A stretch of DNA of 12,281 bases, taken from contig CAMPGU010000111.1 of the NCBI GenBank assembly GCA_946885645.1, positions 1 through 12,281 on the forward strand. Reading direction: 5' to 3'. This DNA comes from an uncultured Haloferula sp. (GTDB lineage Bacteria > Verrucomicrobiota > Verrucomicrobiae > Verrucomicrobiales > Akkermansiaceae). Shown in pieces: positions 1-6,796 of this stretch; positions within the stretch are counted from its first letter, which is position 1; every line of letters begins with the position of its first letter. The translations under genes were made by a program, and so were the position numbers. The notes under the pieces were generated by a model. That model was not told the DNA's origin. It saw nothing but the letters and a program-made list of their open reading frames with translations, and made no database searches.

Positions 1-936
1 GCGCAGCAGATCGGCCGGAACACGCGCTTCGCATCGCTGGAGCTTTCCTGCGATCCGCACCGGAAATCCGGCGGTTGCGATTCCGGCTACTCCTGCGCCT
101 ACGAATCGAATCTCGCGTGGCGCACGCCGACCTCGCCGCTTTCCCCGGAGTCGAACCCGCGCCTCGTCTTCGAGCGTCTTTTCGGTTCCGGCAAGCCCGG
201 CGAACGCACCGAAAGCCTGGCCCGCCGCCGCGCGCAGCAGCGCTCGATCCTCGATTTCGTGATGGAGGATGCCAAGGCGATCCAGGGGCAGCTCACCCAT
301 CGCGACAAGGCGAAGATGGACGAGTATCTCACCGGCGTCCGCGAGATTGAACAGCAGATCATCACAGCGGAGGGTTTCACCGACATTCCCGATCCGGACA
401 TGGCCACCCCCGATGGCATCCCCAAGGCCTACGACGAGTACATCAAGCTGATGTTCCGGATGATGGCCCTGGCCTTTGAAACCGATGCCACGCGCATTTG
501 CACGATGCTGCTCGCCCGCGACGGCAGCAACCGCTCCTTCCCGGAGATCAACATCGCCGAAGGCCATCACTCGCTTTCCCACCACCGCAACGATCAGGAG
601 ATGATCGAAAAGGTCGCCCGCATCGATCTCTTCTACGCCGAGCGCCTGGCGGAATTCCTGGCCCAGCTCGAAGCGAAGCAAGACGTGGACGGCCAATCGG
701 TCCTGCACAATTCGATGATCGTTTACGGTTGCGGAAACTCCGACGGCAACCGCCACACGCACGCGAACCTGCCGGTGGTCCTGGCCGGAAACGGCGGCGG
801 TGTCCTGAAGCCGGGCCGCCATGTCGCCACGGAAGCCACCCCGATGTGCAATCTCTACCTGAACATGCTCGATGCGATGGGCGTTCCGGCGATGGAGCGC
901 TTCGGGGATAGCACGGGACGCCTGGCGGGAGTGTGA
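1..936 (+). CDS. DUF1552 domain-containing protein, 5' end missing
   Basis: The reading frame is open from base 1 and ends at TGA 934-936, giving 311 C-terminal residues; family members are usually about 430-460 residues, so roughly the first third lies outside the window. Family hallmarks visible are LELSCDPHRKSGGCDSGYSC near residues 14-33, followed by an N-L-A-W-R stretch, a central charged helical section (ILDFVMEDAKAIQGQL), an EGHHSLSHHRND motif near residue 186, and YGCGNSDGNRHTHANLP near residue 242 followed by a glycine-rich LAGNGGG. DUF1552 proteins are common in Planctomycetota and Verrucomicrobiota, are generally predicted to be exported, and have no established biochemical function. 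They are often encoded next to DUF1592 cytochrome-like proteins, which would be upstream and out of view. The first in-frame ATG inside the window is only an internal methionine. Family assignment is strong; function is unknown. Confidence 0.93.
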   Translation, partial: AQQIGRNTRFASLELSCDPHRKSGGCDSGYSCAYESNLAWRTPTSPLSPESNPRLVFERLFGSGKPGERTESLARRRAQQRSILDFVMEDAKAIQGQLTHRDKAKMDEYLTGVREIEQQIITAEGFTDIPDPDMATPDGIPKAYDEYIKLMFRMMALAFETDATRICTMLLARDGSNRSFPEINIAEGHHSLSHHRNDQEMIEKVARIDLFYAERLAEFLAQLEAKQDVDGQSVLHNSMIVYGCGNSDGNRHTHANLPVVLAGNGGGVLKPGRHVATEATPMCNLYLNMLDAMGVPAMERFGDSTGRLAGV

Positions 937-1007
937 GATCCCGGCAAGGCGGCGGCCGCTGCATTCCTGGGTTGTAAATTTCCTCCGCCGCGTTCCACGC
1001 TGCCCGC

Positions 1008-2159
1008 GTGCCGACCGTCCGCCTCAAATACTTCAGCTACCACCCCGCGATCTGGCCCCGCATGATCGGCGAGGTGTCCCGGGACGCCAAGCCGGGATCG
1101 CTCGTGCAGGTGCTCGACAAGGAGGGCAAGCCCTTCGGCAGCGCCTTCTGGAACCCGAAGGCGGGCATGCCGCTGCGGGTATTCGATCACGGCGGCGAAG
1201 TGGTGGGCGAGGATTTCTTCACCGGTGCCATCCAGCGCGCCGCCGAGCTGCGCCGGGACGTGATGAAGCTGGACGAGACCACCGAGGCCTATCGCGCGAT
1301 TCATGCGGACGCGGACCAGCTTCCCGGCCTGGTCGCGGACAAGTTCGGCAAGGTCATGTCGCTCGAGATCACCAATCTCGCCGCCTTCCAGCGCCTCGAC
1401 CGCTGGATCCCCGCCCTGCATGAAGCCTTCGGCACGGAGAAGGCGCACGTGCGGGTGGACCCGGACTTGGCCCGCATCGAGGGCATCCCCTCGCTCACCC
1501 ACTCCCTTTCGGAAAAATTGCGGCCCCTGAAGATCCGCGAGCACGGCGTGAACTTCGAGGTCGATCCCTCCGGCGGGCACAAGACCGGCTTCTTCTGCGA
1601 CCAGCGGGAAAACCGGAAAATTTTTTCCTCCTTTGCCAAGGATCGCAGCGTGCTGGACCTCTGCTGCTACACCGGCGGCTTCTCCGTCAGCGCCGCACTC
1701 GCCGGTGCCAGCGACGTCACGGCAGTGGATCTGGACGAGAGCGCCGTCGAGATGGCCAAGCGGAACGCGAACATCAACCAGCAGCGGATCAAGTTCACCC
1801 ACGCCGACGCCTTCACCTGGGCGCGCACGATGATCGAGAACGACCGCCAGTGGGACCTGGTGATCGCGGATCCACCGAAATTCATCCACGGCCGCGAGGA
1901 CCGCATCGGCCATAACAAGTACCACGACCTGAATTCGCTCGCGCTGAAGATGGTCAAGCCCGGGGGCATCTTCGTGACCTGCTCCTGCTCCGGCATGCTT
2001 TCGGCGGACGAGTTCGAGAAGATCGTCGTGTCGGCGGCGCACCGGCAGAACCGCCGCTTGCAGATCTTCGACCGTACGGGCGCGGGACCGGATCACCCGA
2101 CGATCTCGAATTATCCCGAATCCCGCTACCTGAAGCTGCTCTGGTGCCGGGTGCTGTGA
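1008..2159 (+). CDS. rlmI: Class I SAM-dependent 23S rRNA cytosine methyltransferase, RlmI type
   Basis: A 383-residue protein close in length to E. coli RlmI (396). An N-terminal PUA-like RNA-binding region (about 1-70) is followed by the family linker and a Rossmann methyltransferase domain. Visible motifs are TGFFCDQREN (193-202), SAM-binding VLDLCCYTGGF (215-225) with acidic D241, catalytic-loop DPPKF (288-292), and TCSCSG (324-329) supplying candidate catalytic cysteines. The C-terminus (DHPTISNYPESRYLK, then C-R-V-L) closely parallels RlmI. By family it should methylate C5 of a 23S rRNA cytosine (C1962 in E. coli) in the cytoplasm. The start is GTG at 1008; no ATG or Shine-Dalgarno sequence lies close upstream, and the N-terminus aligns with the family from this point. 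It converges with frr, leaving only 24 bp. The exact target base in this organism is inferred. Confidence 0.92.
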   Translation: MPTVRLKYFSYHPAIWPRMIGEVSRDAKPGSLVQVLDKEGKPFGSAFWNPKAGMPLRVFDHGGEVVGEDFFTGAIQRAAELRRDVMKLDETTEAYRAIHADADQLPGLVADKFGKVMSLEITNLAAFQRLDRWIPALHEAFGTEKAHVRVDPDLARIEGIPSLTHSLSEKLRPLKIREHGVNFEVDPSGGHKTGFFCDQRENRKIFSSFAKDRSVLDLCCYTGGFSVSAALAGASDVTAVDLDESAVEMAKRNANINQQRIKFTHADAFTWARTMIENDRQWDLVIADPPKFIHGREDRIGHNKYHDLNSLALKMVKPGGIFVTCSCSGMLSADEFEKIVVSAAHRQNRRLQIFDRTGAGPDHPTISNYPESRYLKLLWCRVL

Positions 2160-2167
2160 GGGATCGG

Positions 2168-2180
2168 CCGCGAGCCGCGG
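2168..2180. terminator. Short GC hairpin between converging genes
   Basis: CCGCG (2168-2172), loop AGC, CGCGG (2176-2180) sits in the 24-bp gap between two converging genes. It could act as a shared stop signal in either direction, but there is no T-tract on either strand and the stem is only 5 bp, so the call is weak. Confidence 0.25.
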
Positions 2181-2183
2181 ACG

Positions 2184-2750
2184 TCAGACCTTCATCACGT
2201 CCCGCTCCTTCGAGACGACGTGTTCGTCGATCACCTTGATGTACTTGTCGGTGAGCTTCTGGACCTCGGCCTCGTGGTCCTTCTGGCCGTCTTCGGTCAG
2301 GAGGTTGTCCGCCTTCATCTTTTTCGCGGCATCCATGCCCTCCTTGCGGATGGCTCGCACGCGAACCTTGGCTTCCTCGGCGAGTTGTTTCACCAGCTTC
2401 ACCATCTGGATGCGGCGTTCCTCGGAGAGCTCCGGGATCGGGACGCGCAGCGAGCTGCCTGCCGCGGCAGGATTGAGCCCCAGGCGGGATTCGCGAATCG
2501 CGCGCTCCACATCCTGCGTGGTGGACGGGTCGAAAACCTTTACCTCGAGCAAGCGGGCCTCGGGCGCGCTGATCACGGCGAGCTGCTTCAGCTTCATGCT
2601 GCTGCCGTAGCTGGACACGTGGACGTCGATGTTTTCGATCAGTCCGGGCGAGGCTTTGCCGGTGCGGACCGTGGCGAATTCGTGGAGCAGGTGCTCCACG
2701 GCTTTCTCCATGTCGTCTTCGGTTTCGAGGATGGCGGTTTCCGGGTCCAT
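2184..2750 (-). CDS. frr: Ribosome recycling factor
   Basis: The product is 188 residues (E. coli Frr is 185). Together with EF-G it splits the post-termination ribosome in the cytoplasm. Diagnostic segments are ATVRTGKASPGLI (26-38), SYGSSMKLKQLA (47-58), LLEVKVFDPS (67-76), the domain II signature LGLNPAAAGSSLRVPIPELS (90-109), EERR (110-113), and the conserved arginine near 132 in VRVRAIRKEG. The start is ATG at 2750; the frame stays open upstream to 2918, but those 56 codons overlap pyrH and have no family similarity. A second methionine at residue 14 would cut into the first helix. It lies 25 bp behind pyrH in the classic pyrH-frr order and is the last gene of the leftward operon. No Shine-Dalgarno sequence is seen. 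Confidence 0.97.
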   Translation of the reverse strand: MDPETAILETEDDMEKAVEHLLHEFATVRTGKASPGLIENIDVHVSSYGSSMKLKQLAVISAPEARLLEVKVFDPSTTQDVERAIRESRLGLNPAAAGSSLRVPIPELSEERRIQMVKLVKQLAEEAKVRVRAIRKEGMDAAKKMKADNLLTEDGQKDHEAEVQKLTDKYIKVIDEHVVSKERDVMKV

Positions 2751-2775
2751 GTCAGGTGAGTCGGATAGTAAAATC

Positions 2776-3531
2776 TCAGGCGGCCACGGTGTCCTCGCTG
2801 CTGACCACGGTGCCGATGGGTTCGCCGCGCAGGGCCTTGGTGACGTTTCCCGCCGGACCGAGGTCGAAGATAACGATGGGGATGTGATTGTCCATGCACA
2901 GGCTGAATGCCGTGGCATCCATCACCTTGAGCTGGCGGGTGATGCAATCGTGGAAGGCAACGCGGGAATAGCGCTTCGCGGCGGGATTCTTCTTCGGGTC
3001 GGAATCGTAAACCCCGTCCACCATGGTCGCCTTGAAAACGACTTCCGCGCCCATTTCGCTGGCACGCAGGGCGGCGGTGGTATCGGTGGAGAAGAAGGGA
3101 CTGCCGGTGCCAGCGGCGAAAATGACCACCCGGCCTTCATCGAGGTGCCGCTCGGCTTTCCGCCGGATAAAGGTTTCCGCGACGTTTTTCATTTCGATGG
3201 CGGACTGGACGACACAGGGCACCCCGTGATGCTCCAGCGAGCCCTGAAGGGCCAGCGAGTTCATGACCGTGGCAAGCATGCCCATGTAATCGGCCGTCGC
3301 GCGGTCCATGCCGCGGGCGCTGGCGGAGGCCCCGCGCCAGAAATTTCCGCCGCCGACCACGATCCCCAGCTGCAAGTCGCCGGGAGCAAGGGCGTCCCGG
3401 ACTTCGGAAGCGATCCGCTCCACGATTTCCGGGGAAATATTGTCCGCACTGCCCGGTTCCCTCAGCGCTTCTCCGCTGAGTTTCAGGATGGCTCTCTTGA
3501 ATCGGCGAGGGGCGCTTTCGGGGAAACTCAT
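2776..3531 (-). CDS. pyrH: Uridylate (UMP) kinase
   Basis: The product is 251 residues of the amino-acid-kinase fold, phosphorylating UMP to UDP for pyrimidine nucleotide synthesis. Motifs in order: [12 protein letters not shown] (12-23), the nucleotide-binding glycine loop [10 protein letters not shown] (58-67), [16 protein letters not shown] (76-91), [19 protein letters not shown] (139-157), [13 protein letters not shown] (167-179) and [12 protein letters not shown] (204-215). The bacterial enzyme is typically hexameric and allosterically controlled by GTP and UTP; that is family knowledge. The start is taken at ATG 3531, directly before the usual short N-terminal tail; the frame is open 10 codons further to 3561, which is a less likely start. 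It is followed 25 bp later by frr. The usual upstream partners rpsB and tsf are not here. Confidence 0.97.
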   Translation of the reverse strand: MSFPESAPRRFKRAILKLSGEALREPGSADNISPEIVERIASEVRDALAPGDLQLGIVVGGGNFWRGASASARGMDRATADYMGMLATVMNSLALQGSLEHHGVPCVVQSAIEMKNVAETFIRRKAERHLDEGRVVIFAAGTGSPFFSTDTTAALRASEMGAEVVFKATMVDGVYDSDPKKNPAAKRYSRVAFHDCITRQLKVMDATAFSLCMDNHIPIVIFDLGPAGNVTKALRGEPIGTVVSSEDTVAA

Positions 3532-3614
3532 TCGATGCGTGGCGTTGCGTGATCCAAGCAAGACGGCACGGGGTTTGAAAAGGTAAAAGGCTGCGGACAG
3601 GTTAAGGGAAATGC

Positions 3615-4154
3615 TTACTCGCCCCCCAGCGTGTAGCTGGCATCCAAATCTTTCAGCGAGGCGGTGCCGTCATCCACTCCCTCGATGATCACGCTCACCT
3701 TGAGCGGTTCGGATTGCGGCTTCTGATACTCTTCCAGGGTCTTGTGGATGGCCACCATTGCCAGTTTGAGCACCTGCCGGGCGGTGAGGTCCACCCCTTC
3801 CGGCACCGTCAGGGTGGCGACATTCATGCGGATTTTCAGCCCCTCCTCCGTCATTTCCGCCGCGATGGCGATATTGCAGAGGACGAGGAGATTCACCTCC
3901 TCCACCTTGTAGTTGGAGTTGTTGCTCGGAAACTTGTGCGGGCTGCGGATCGAGTCGATGAGCACCTCGGGAAAAGCCCCGGTGAGCGCCATCGGCCGGC
4001 TGGCCACGGTGGCCTGCAAGGCTTCCCCGGTATCGGTGATGCCCTCGTCCACGTCGGTGCCGTGCATGCTGAGGGGCTCGAACACCGGCACCACCGAGAT
4101 GGTCGTGGCCGCCAGCGGCAGGGCGAGGGCGAAAAGGATGATCAACGCTTTCAC
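3615..4154 (-). CDS. Small secreted protein of unknown function
   Basis: A 179-residue protein that I do not recognise. It begins with a convincing Sec signal peptide ([18 protein letters not shown]): one lysine, then a long hydrophobic core, with cleavage probably after the Pro-Leu-Ala-Ala run near residue 16. The mature part is mildly acidic, with no cysteine pair, no internal repeats, no second membrane segment and no metal motif that I can see. It has a mixed alpha/beta look: a beta-like [15 protein letters not shown] followed by [11 protein letters not shown], then an amphipathic helix around [16 protein letters not shown]. The start is GTG at 4154, chosen because the signal peptide begins there; just upstream on the mRNA is a small CCGGC/GCCGG inverted repeat (4156-4175). 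It sits 51 bp after fmt and 83 bp before pyrH on the same strand. Coding status is supported by signal peptide and operon position; function is open. Confidence 0.75.
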   Translation of the reverse strand: MKALIILFALALPLAATTISVVPVFEPLSMHGTDVDEGITDTGEALQATVASRPMALTGAFPEVLIDSIRSPHKFPSNNSNYKVEEVNLLVLCNIAIAAEMTEEGLKIRMNVATLTVPEGVDLTARQVLKLAMVAIHKTLEEYQKPQSEPLKVSVIIEGVDDGTASLKDLDASYTLGGE

Positions 4155-4205
4155 GCCGGCACTTTGCGGGGCCGGGAGTACCGAATCGAGGCAAATGAAG
4201 GCCCC

Positions 4206-5156
4206 TCAGGCGAACTCCGGCAGGTTCCGCAGCCCTTTTACCCAATCCGCCGCCGCCATCCGGCGGGAACCTTCCGGCTGTACCTCCCCGAGCACCAGAT
4301 GGCCGCTCCCGCAGGCGACGGCGGGAGCACCGGCCGGGGAGAGCAGCATTTGCCCCGGCGATCCCAGATGTTCCTCCCCCGCTATCGCGGGAAAGATTTT
4401 CACCCGTTTCAGCCCGCTGCCATCGTGAAAGGTGGTCCAGGTTCCGGGCCAGGGATCGTAGGCGCGGATCCGGCGCTCAAGACGCGCCGCGTCCCAGGAC
4501 CAGTCGATCCGCCCGTCGTCGCGCTCCAGTTTCGGGGCGTAGGTGGCCAAAGCCGGATCCTGCGGCGTTCCGGGGGCATTTCCGGCCAGCAGAAGGGGCA
4601 AGGCCTCGCCGAGGGCCTCGGCGGCCACGCCCGCCAAGCGGTCGTGGAGGATGCCGCCGGTATCGCCGGCTGAAACCGGCGTCCGGCGGGCGAGGATCAT
4701 GTCGCCGGCGTCGAGCTTCGGCACCACGTGCATGACGGTCACGCCGGTCTCCGCATCACCCTCGTCGATCGCAGCCTGAATGCAGGAAGCGCCGCGATGG
4801 CGCGGGAGCAGCGAGGCGTGGAGGTTGATGCAGGCGATCCGCGGGATGGCAATGAGCGCCTTCGGCAAGATCTGCCCGTAGGCCATCACCACGATCAGAT
4901 CCGGTGCCAATTCCCGAAGCGCGGCCAGGGCTTCCTCTTCCCGCACGCTTGCCGGCTGAAGCACCGGGATTCCGGAATCGAGCGCCACCTGCTTGATGGG
5001 CGGAGGCGTGAGCGTGCTGCGGTGCCGCCCCGCCGGCTTGTCCGGCTGGGTCACGAGAGCGAGGGGGAGCGGACCTCCCTCGATCAGACGGCGGAATGAT
5101 GGAATGGCGACCTCCCCGCTACCGAAGAAGACCACCCGGGCAGCCGGAAAACTCAC
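4206..5156 (-). CDS. fmt: Methionyl-tRNA formyltransferase
   Basis: A 316-residue enzyme that transfers a formyl group from 10-formyl-tetrahydrofolate to initiator Met-tRNA in the cytoplasm. The N-terminal Rossmann domain (RVVFFGSGEVAIPSF, 7-21) carries VTQPDKPAGR (35-44), VVMAYGQILP (89-98) and INLHASLLPRHRGASC (110-125). The catalytic triad known from the family corresponds to N111, H113 and D149, the last in KLDAGDMIL. The C-terminal tRNA-binding domain shows RIRAYDPWPGTWT and GEVQPEGSRRM. The usual RGAAPIQ reads RGASCIQ here, a mild variation in an otherwise canonical protein. The start GTG (5154-5156) overlaps the adk stop as GTGA, implying translational coupling. In many bacteria fmt pairs with def; here its partner is adk. 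Confidence 0.97.
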   Translation of the reverse strand: MSFPAARVVFFGSGEVAIPSFRRLIEGGPLPLALVTQPDKPAGRHRSTLTPPPIKQVALDSGIPVLQPASVREEEALAALRELAPDLIVVMAYGQILPKALIAIPRIACINLHASLLPRHRGASCIQAAIDEGDAETGVTVMHVVPKLDAGDMILARRTPVSAGDTGGILHDRLAGVAAEALGEALPLLLAGNAPGTPQDPALATYAPKLERDDGRIDWSWDAARLERRIRAYDPWPGTWTTFHDGSGLKRVKIFPAIAGEEHLGSPGQMLLSPAGAPAVACGSGHLVLGEVQPEGSRRMAAADWVKGLRNLPEFA

Positions 5157-5785
5157 GCGACGTGCTGGGTGAATTCATTGAAGATGGGCAGCGAGACCAC
5201 CTTGCCGATGATGTCGTGCAGCACCTTCACCGGCGGCTGGGTGGCGTCGATGTCCGTTACCAAGCCATCGGAAAAGTACTCGAGGATCGGCTTCGTTTCG
5301 GCCTCGTAGGTCGCGATCCGCTGCTGGATGACGCGGTCGGACGCGTCGTCGATGCGGTTGTCCTTCAGGGCGCGCTTGCGCATGCGGCGGGCGAGTTCCT
5401 CGCGGTTGGGGCAGGAAAGGTGGAACACCTGATGGATATTCAGAAAGCTGGTGATCATTTCCGCCTGCGTCACGTTCCTGGGAATGCCATCGAGCACCAG
5501 GAAATCGATATCCGGCTTGTACACGTGGGAATCCGCCCAGTTATCGACCTGTGCTTTCCACAGATCGATGGTCAACTCGTCCGGAACCAGTTCGCCGCGG
5601 CTCGAGTAGTGCACGAAGCGCTGGCCGATCGGCGTGCGTGTGTCGAGGGAGCGGAAGACATCCCCGCACGCGCAATGGAAGAAACGCGGAATGGAACCCA
5701 AGACCTTTCCTTGGGTGCCCTTCCCGGCCCCGGGGGCCCCGAGGATCAGGAAAGCGGGACGTTTGCTGTCGAGTGCCTTTGACAT
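5153..5785 (-). CDS. adk: Adenylate kinase family nucleoside monophosphate kinase
   Basis: A 210-residue P-loop kinase expected to interconvert ATP plus AMP with two ADP in the cytoplasm. Visible: Walker A GAPGAGKGTQ (16-25), NMP-binding CGDVFR (40-45), the variant substrate motif DGIPRN (99-104, usually DGFPRT), a short LID region RALKDNRIDD (138-147) without zinc-binding cysteines, and R156 followed by TYEAETKPILEYF. The short LID corresponds to the compact Adk form. The start is ATG 5785; an upstream TTG at 5812 would add nine hydrophobic residues not typical of the family. Its stop overlaps the fmt start. The substitutions around the NMP site (FHCACGD in place of a Ser/Thr-rich entry, and Ile-Pro-Arg-Asn) leave some chance that it favours a different NMP or is a second Adk paralogue. 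Confidence 0.9.
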   Translation of the reverse strand: MSKALDSKRPAFLILGAPGAGKGTQGKVLGSIPRFFHCACGDVFRSLDTRTPIGQRFVHYSSRGELVPDELTIDLWKAQVDNWADSHVYKPDIDFLVLDGIPRNVTQAEMITSFLNIHQVFHLSCPNREELARRMRKRALKDNRIDDASDRVIQQRIATYEAETKPILEYFSDGLVTDIDATQPPVKVLHDIIGKVVSLPIFNEFTQHVA

Positions 5786-5829
5786 GAAGAGGAAGCCTAG
5801 AAGCGCGGCCAATGAGCAGCAAGCGCAGA

Positions 5830-6696
5830 TTAGGAATCAGAAAGTGCGAAAAACACCGGAAGCGGCGCGATCATTGCAAGATCCGCCAAAACCCGGAGCG
5901 CATCCAGCGAGAAGCGCTCGCGCTGCCGGTTCAGGACATACAGGAGAGCGGTAGCGATGAGAACCGCGTAGAAGAAGGGCCGGGTGGTCGAATTGGGATC
6001 GCGAAAGGCGAAGACCAGGCAAGCGGCTCCCAGCACCGTCAGCGGGAGCGTGAGAGACAGGTCGTTTTCCGCGCCCTTCTCGGGATCGCCGGTACGCCGT
6101 GAATTTTCCCAGAAGTGGATCGCCGAGATATTGAGGACACACAGGAAGGCGAAGGCGATCACCTCCGGGATGATGAGCAGCACCAGCGGGCTCTGGGTCG
6201 GCTCGTAGAGGAAGACGTACACGTGGACCGCCATCGCGGTGCCGTAGCCGAAGGTGATGCCCGCCACGATGTTCCGGAACACGGGGATCTCCTGGTCCTG
6301 CATGTTGAATACCGTCAGGACAAAGAAGGCGATCATCAGGACCAGGACGACCTTCCCGTAATGGACGATTTCCCAAGGCATCGTGAAGCCGGCGAGCGCC
6401 GCGGAGGCGATCAACGCGGCAAGCGCCGCCCATCCGGCCCAAGGGAGCCAGCGGCGGTGAACCTCGTGGCGCAGCCCGAGCTTCGGATCCCCTGCCGAGA
6501 GCAGCTTCACGTCGGCGATGCGATCCAGCACGTAGATCCCCCAGACGGCGAGCCCCAGGGCCAGCGCTGCATTCCACGGGACGTACATCCGCCACGTGCG
6601 CTCGAACATGAAGAACCACACCAGCGCGACGACAGGAGCGTCGAGGCTGAGCAGGTTCGGCCAGAGCCAAGAAGGTGTACGGCGGCTTTCCGGCAT
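5830..6696 (-). CDS. Polytopic membrane protein, UbiA-prenyltransferase-like
   Basis: A 288-residue hydrophobic protein with about eight or nine predicted membrane helices (approximately 18-33, 42-57, 87-104, 113-130, 142-163, 170-192, 215-231, 241-255, 266-284). It resembles the UbiA superfamily, which joins isoprenoid diphosphates to aromatic or other acceptors: NLLSLDAPVVALVW near the N-terminus, an acidic pair in YVLDRIAD (D58, D62) at the place of the first Asp-rich motif, an FRNIVAGITFGYGTAMA helix (140-156), and NISAIHFWENSRRTGD (189-204) where a second polar motif would sit. The canonical NDxxDxxxD is not intact, so enzymatic activity is uncertain. The start is ATG 6696; an in-frame GTG at 6759 would add 21 polar residues. 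It heads the leftward operon, 44 bp before adk. A different reading frame on the same strand (5837-6772) is open but Arg/Pro/Ala-rich and was not chosen. Confidence 0.7.
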   Translation of the reverse strand: MPESRRTPSWLWPNLLSLDAPVVALVWFFMFERTWRMYVPWNAALALGLAVWGIYVLDRIADVKLLSAGDPKLGLRHEVHRRWLPWAGWAALAALIASAALAGFTMPWEIVHYGKVVLVLMIAFFVLTVFNMQDQEIPVFRNIVAGITFGYGTAMAVHVYVFLYEPTQSPLVLLIIPEVIAFAFLCVLNISAIHFWENSRRTGDPEKGAENDLSLTLPLTVLGAACLVFAFRDPNSTTRPFFYAVLIATALLYVLNRQRERFSLDALRVLADLAMIAPLPVFFALSDS

Positions 6697-6726
6697 GCGC
6701 GGGCGCCGGAACTTCCGCGACCCGCC

Positions 6727-6743
6727 GGTGCTTGGCAAGCACC
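6727..6743. promoter_or_regulatory. 17-bp perfect palindrome in the divergent control region
   Basis: GGTGCTTGGCAAGCACC has 8-bp arms around one central base. It lies between the leftward operon (ATG at 6696) and the rightward genes (leader ATG at 6773, exonuclease ATG at 6793), almost midway between the first two: 30 and 29 bases. This is the layout of a dimeric repressor or activator site controlling both directions. No T-tract follows on either strand, so a terminator is less likely. The binding protein is unknown. Confidence 0.5.
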
Positions 6744-6759
6744 CAAAGCCTTGCGGCAC

Positions 6760-6764
6760 AGGAG
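6760..6764 (+). promoter_or_regulatory. Shine-Dalgarno sequence for the leader ORF
   Basis: AGGAG lies eight bases before ATG 6773, which is ideal spacing. It is the only textbook Shine-Dalgarno I found ahead of a start in this window, and it points to the mini-ORF, not directly to the exonuclease ATG 29 bases downstream of its last base. Confidence 0.5.
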
Positions 6765-6772
6765 TTTTTCAC

Positions 6773-6796
6773 ATGACAGGACGGGTTCCGCCATGA
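6773..6796 (+). CDS. Possible 7-residue leader peptide coupled to the exonuclease
   Basis: ATG at 6773 opens a 7-codon ORF, MTGRVPP, ending at TGA 6794-6796. Its stop overlaps the exonuclease start as ATGA, the usual geometry of translational coupling or re-initiation. An AGGAG sits eight bases upstream. The peptide itself has no recognisable features. It may be a way of loading ribosomes onto a gene without its own Shine-Dalgarno, or a chance arrangement; ribosome profiling would decide. Confidence 0.35.
   Translation: MTGRVPP

Noticed and set aside
855..2096. A 413-codon open frame on the minus strand opposite the methyltransferase
   Set aside because: It is antisense to a strongly conserved RlmI-type gene, has no family motifs, and arises from GC-rich codon bias.
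2751..2918. N-terminal extension of frr into pyrH
   Set aside because: The extra 56 residues overlap pyrH out of frame and have no similarity to ribosome recycling factors; ATG 2750 gives the standard length.
3714..4673. A 319-codon plus-strand frame across the secreted protein and fmt
   Set aside because: It spans two oppositely oriented, well-supported genes and contains no recognisable domain.
5837..6772. A 311-codon frame on the same strand as the UbiA-like gene
   Set aside because: The product would be Arg/Gly/Pro-rich and soluble-looking; the neighbouring frame gives regular membrane helices and a plausible start.
6115..6792. Upstream extension of the exonuclease frame
   Set aside because: The extension is antisense to the membrane protein gene and highly charged; the exonuclease fold starts right after ATG 6793.
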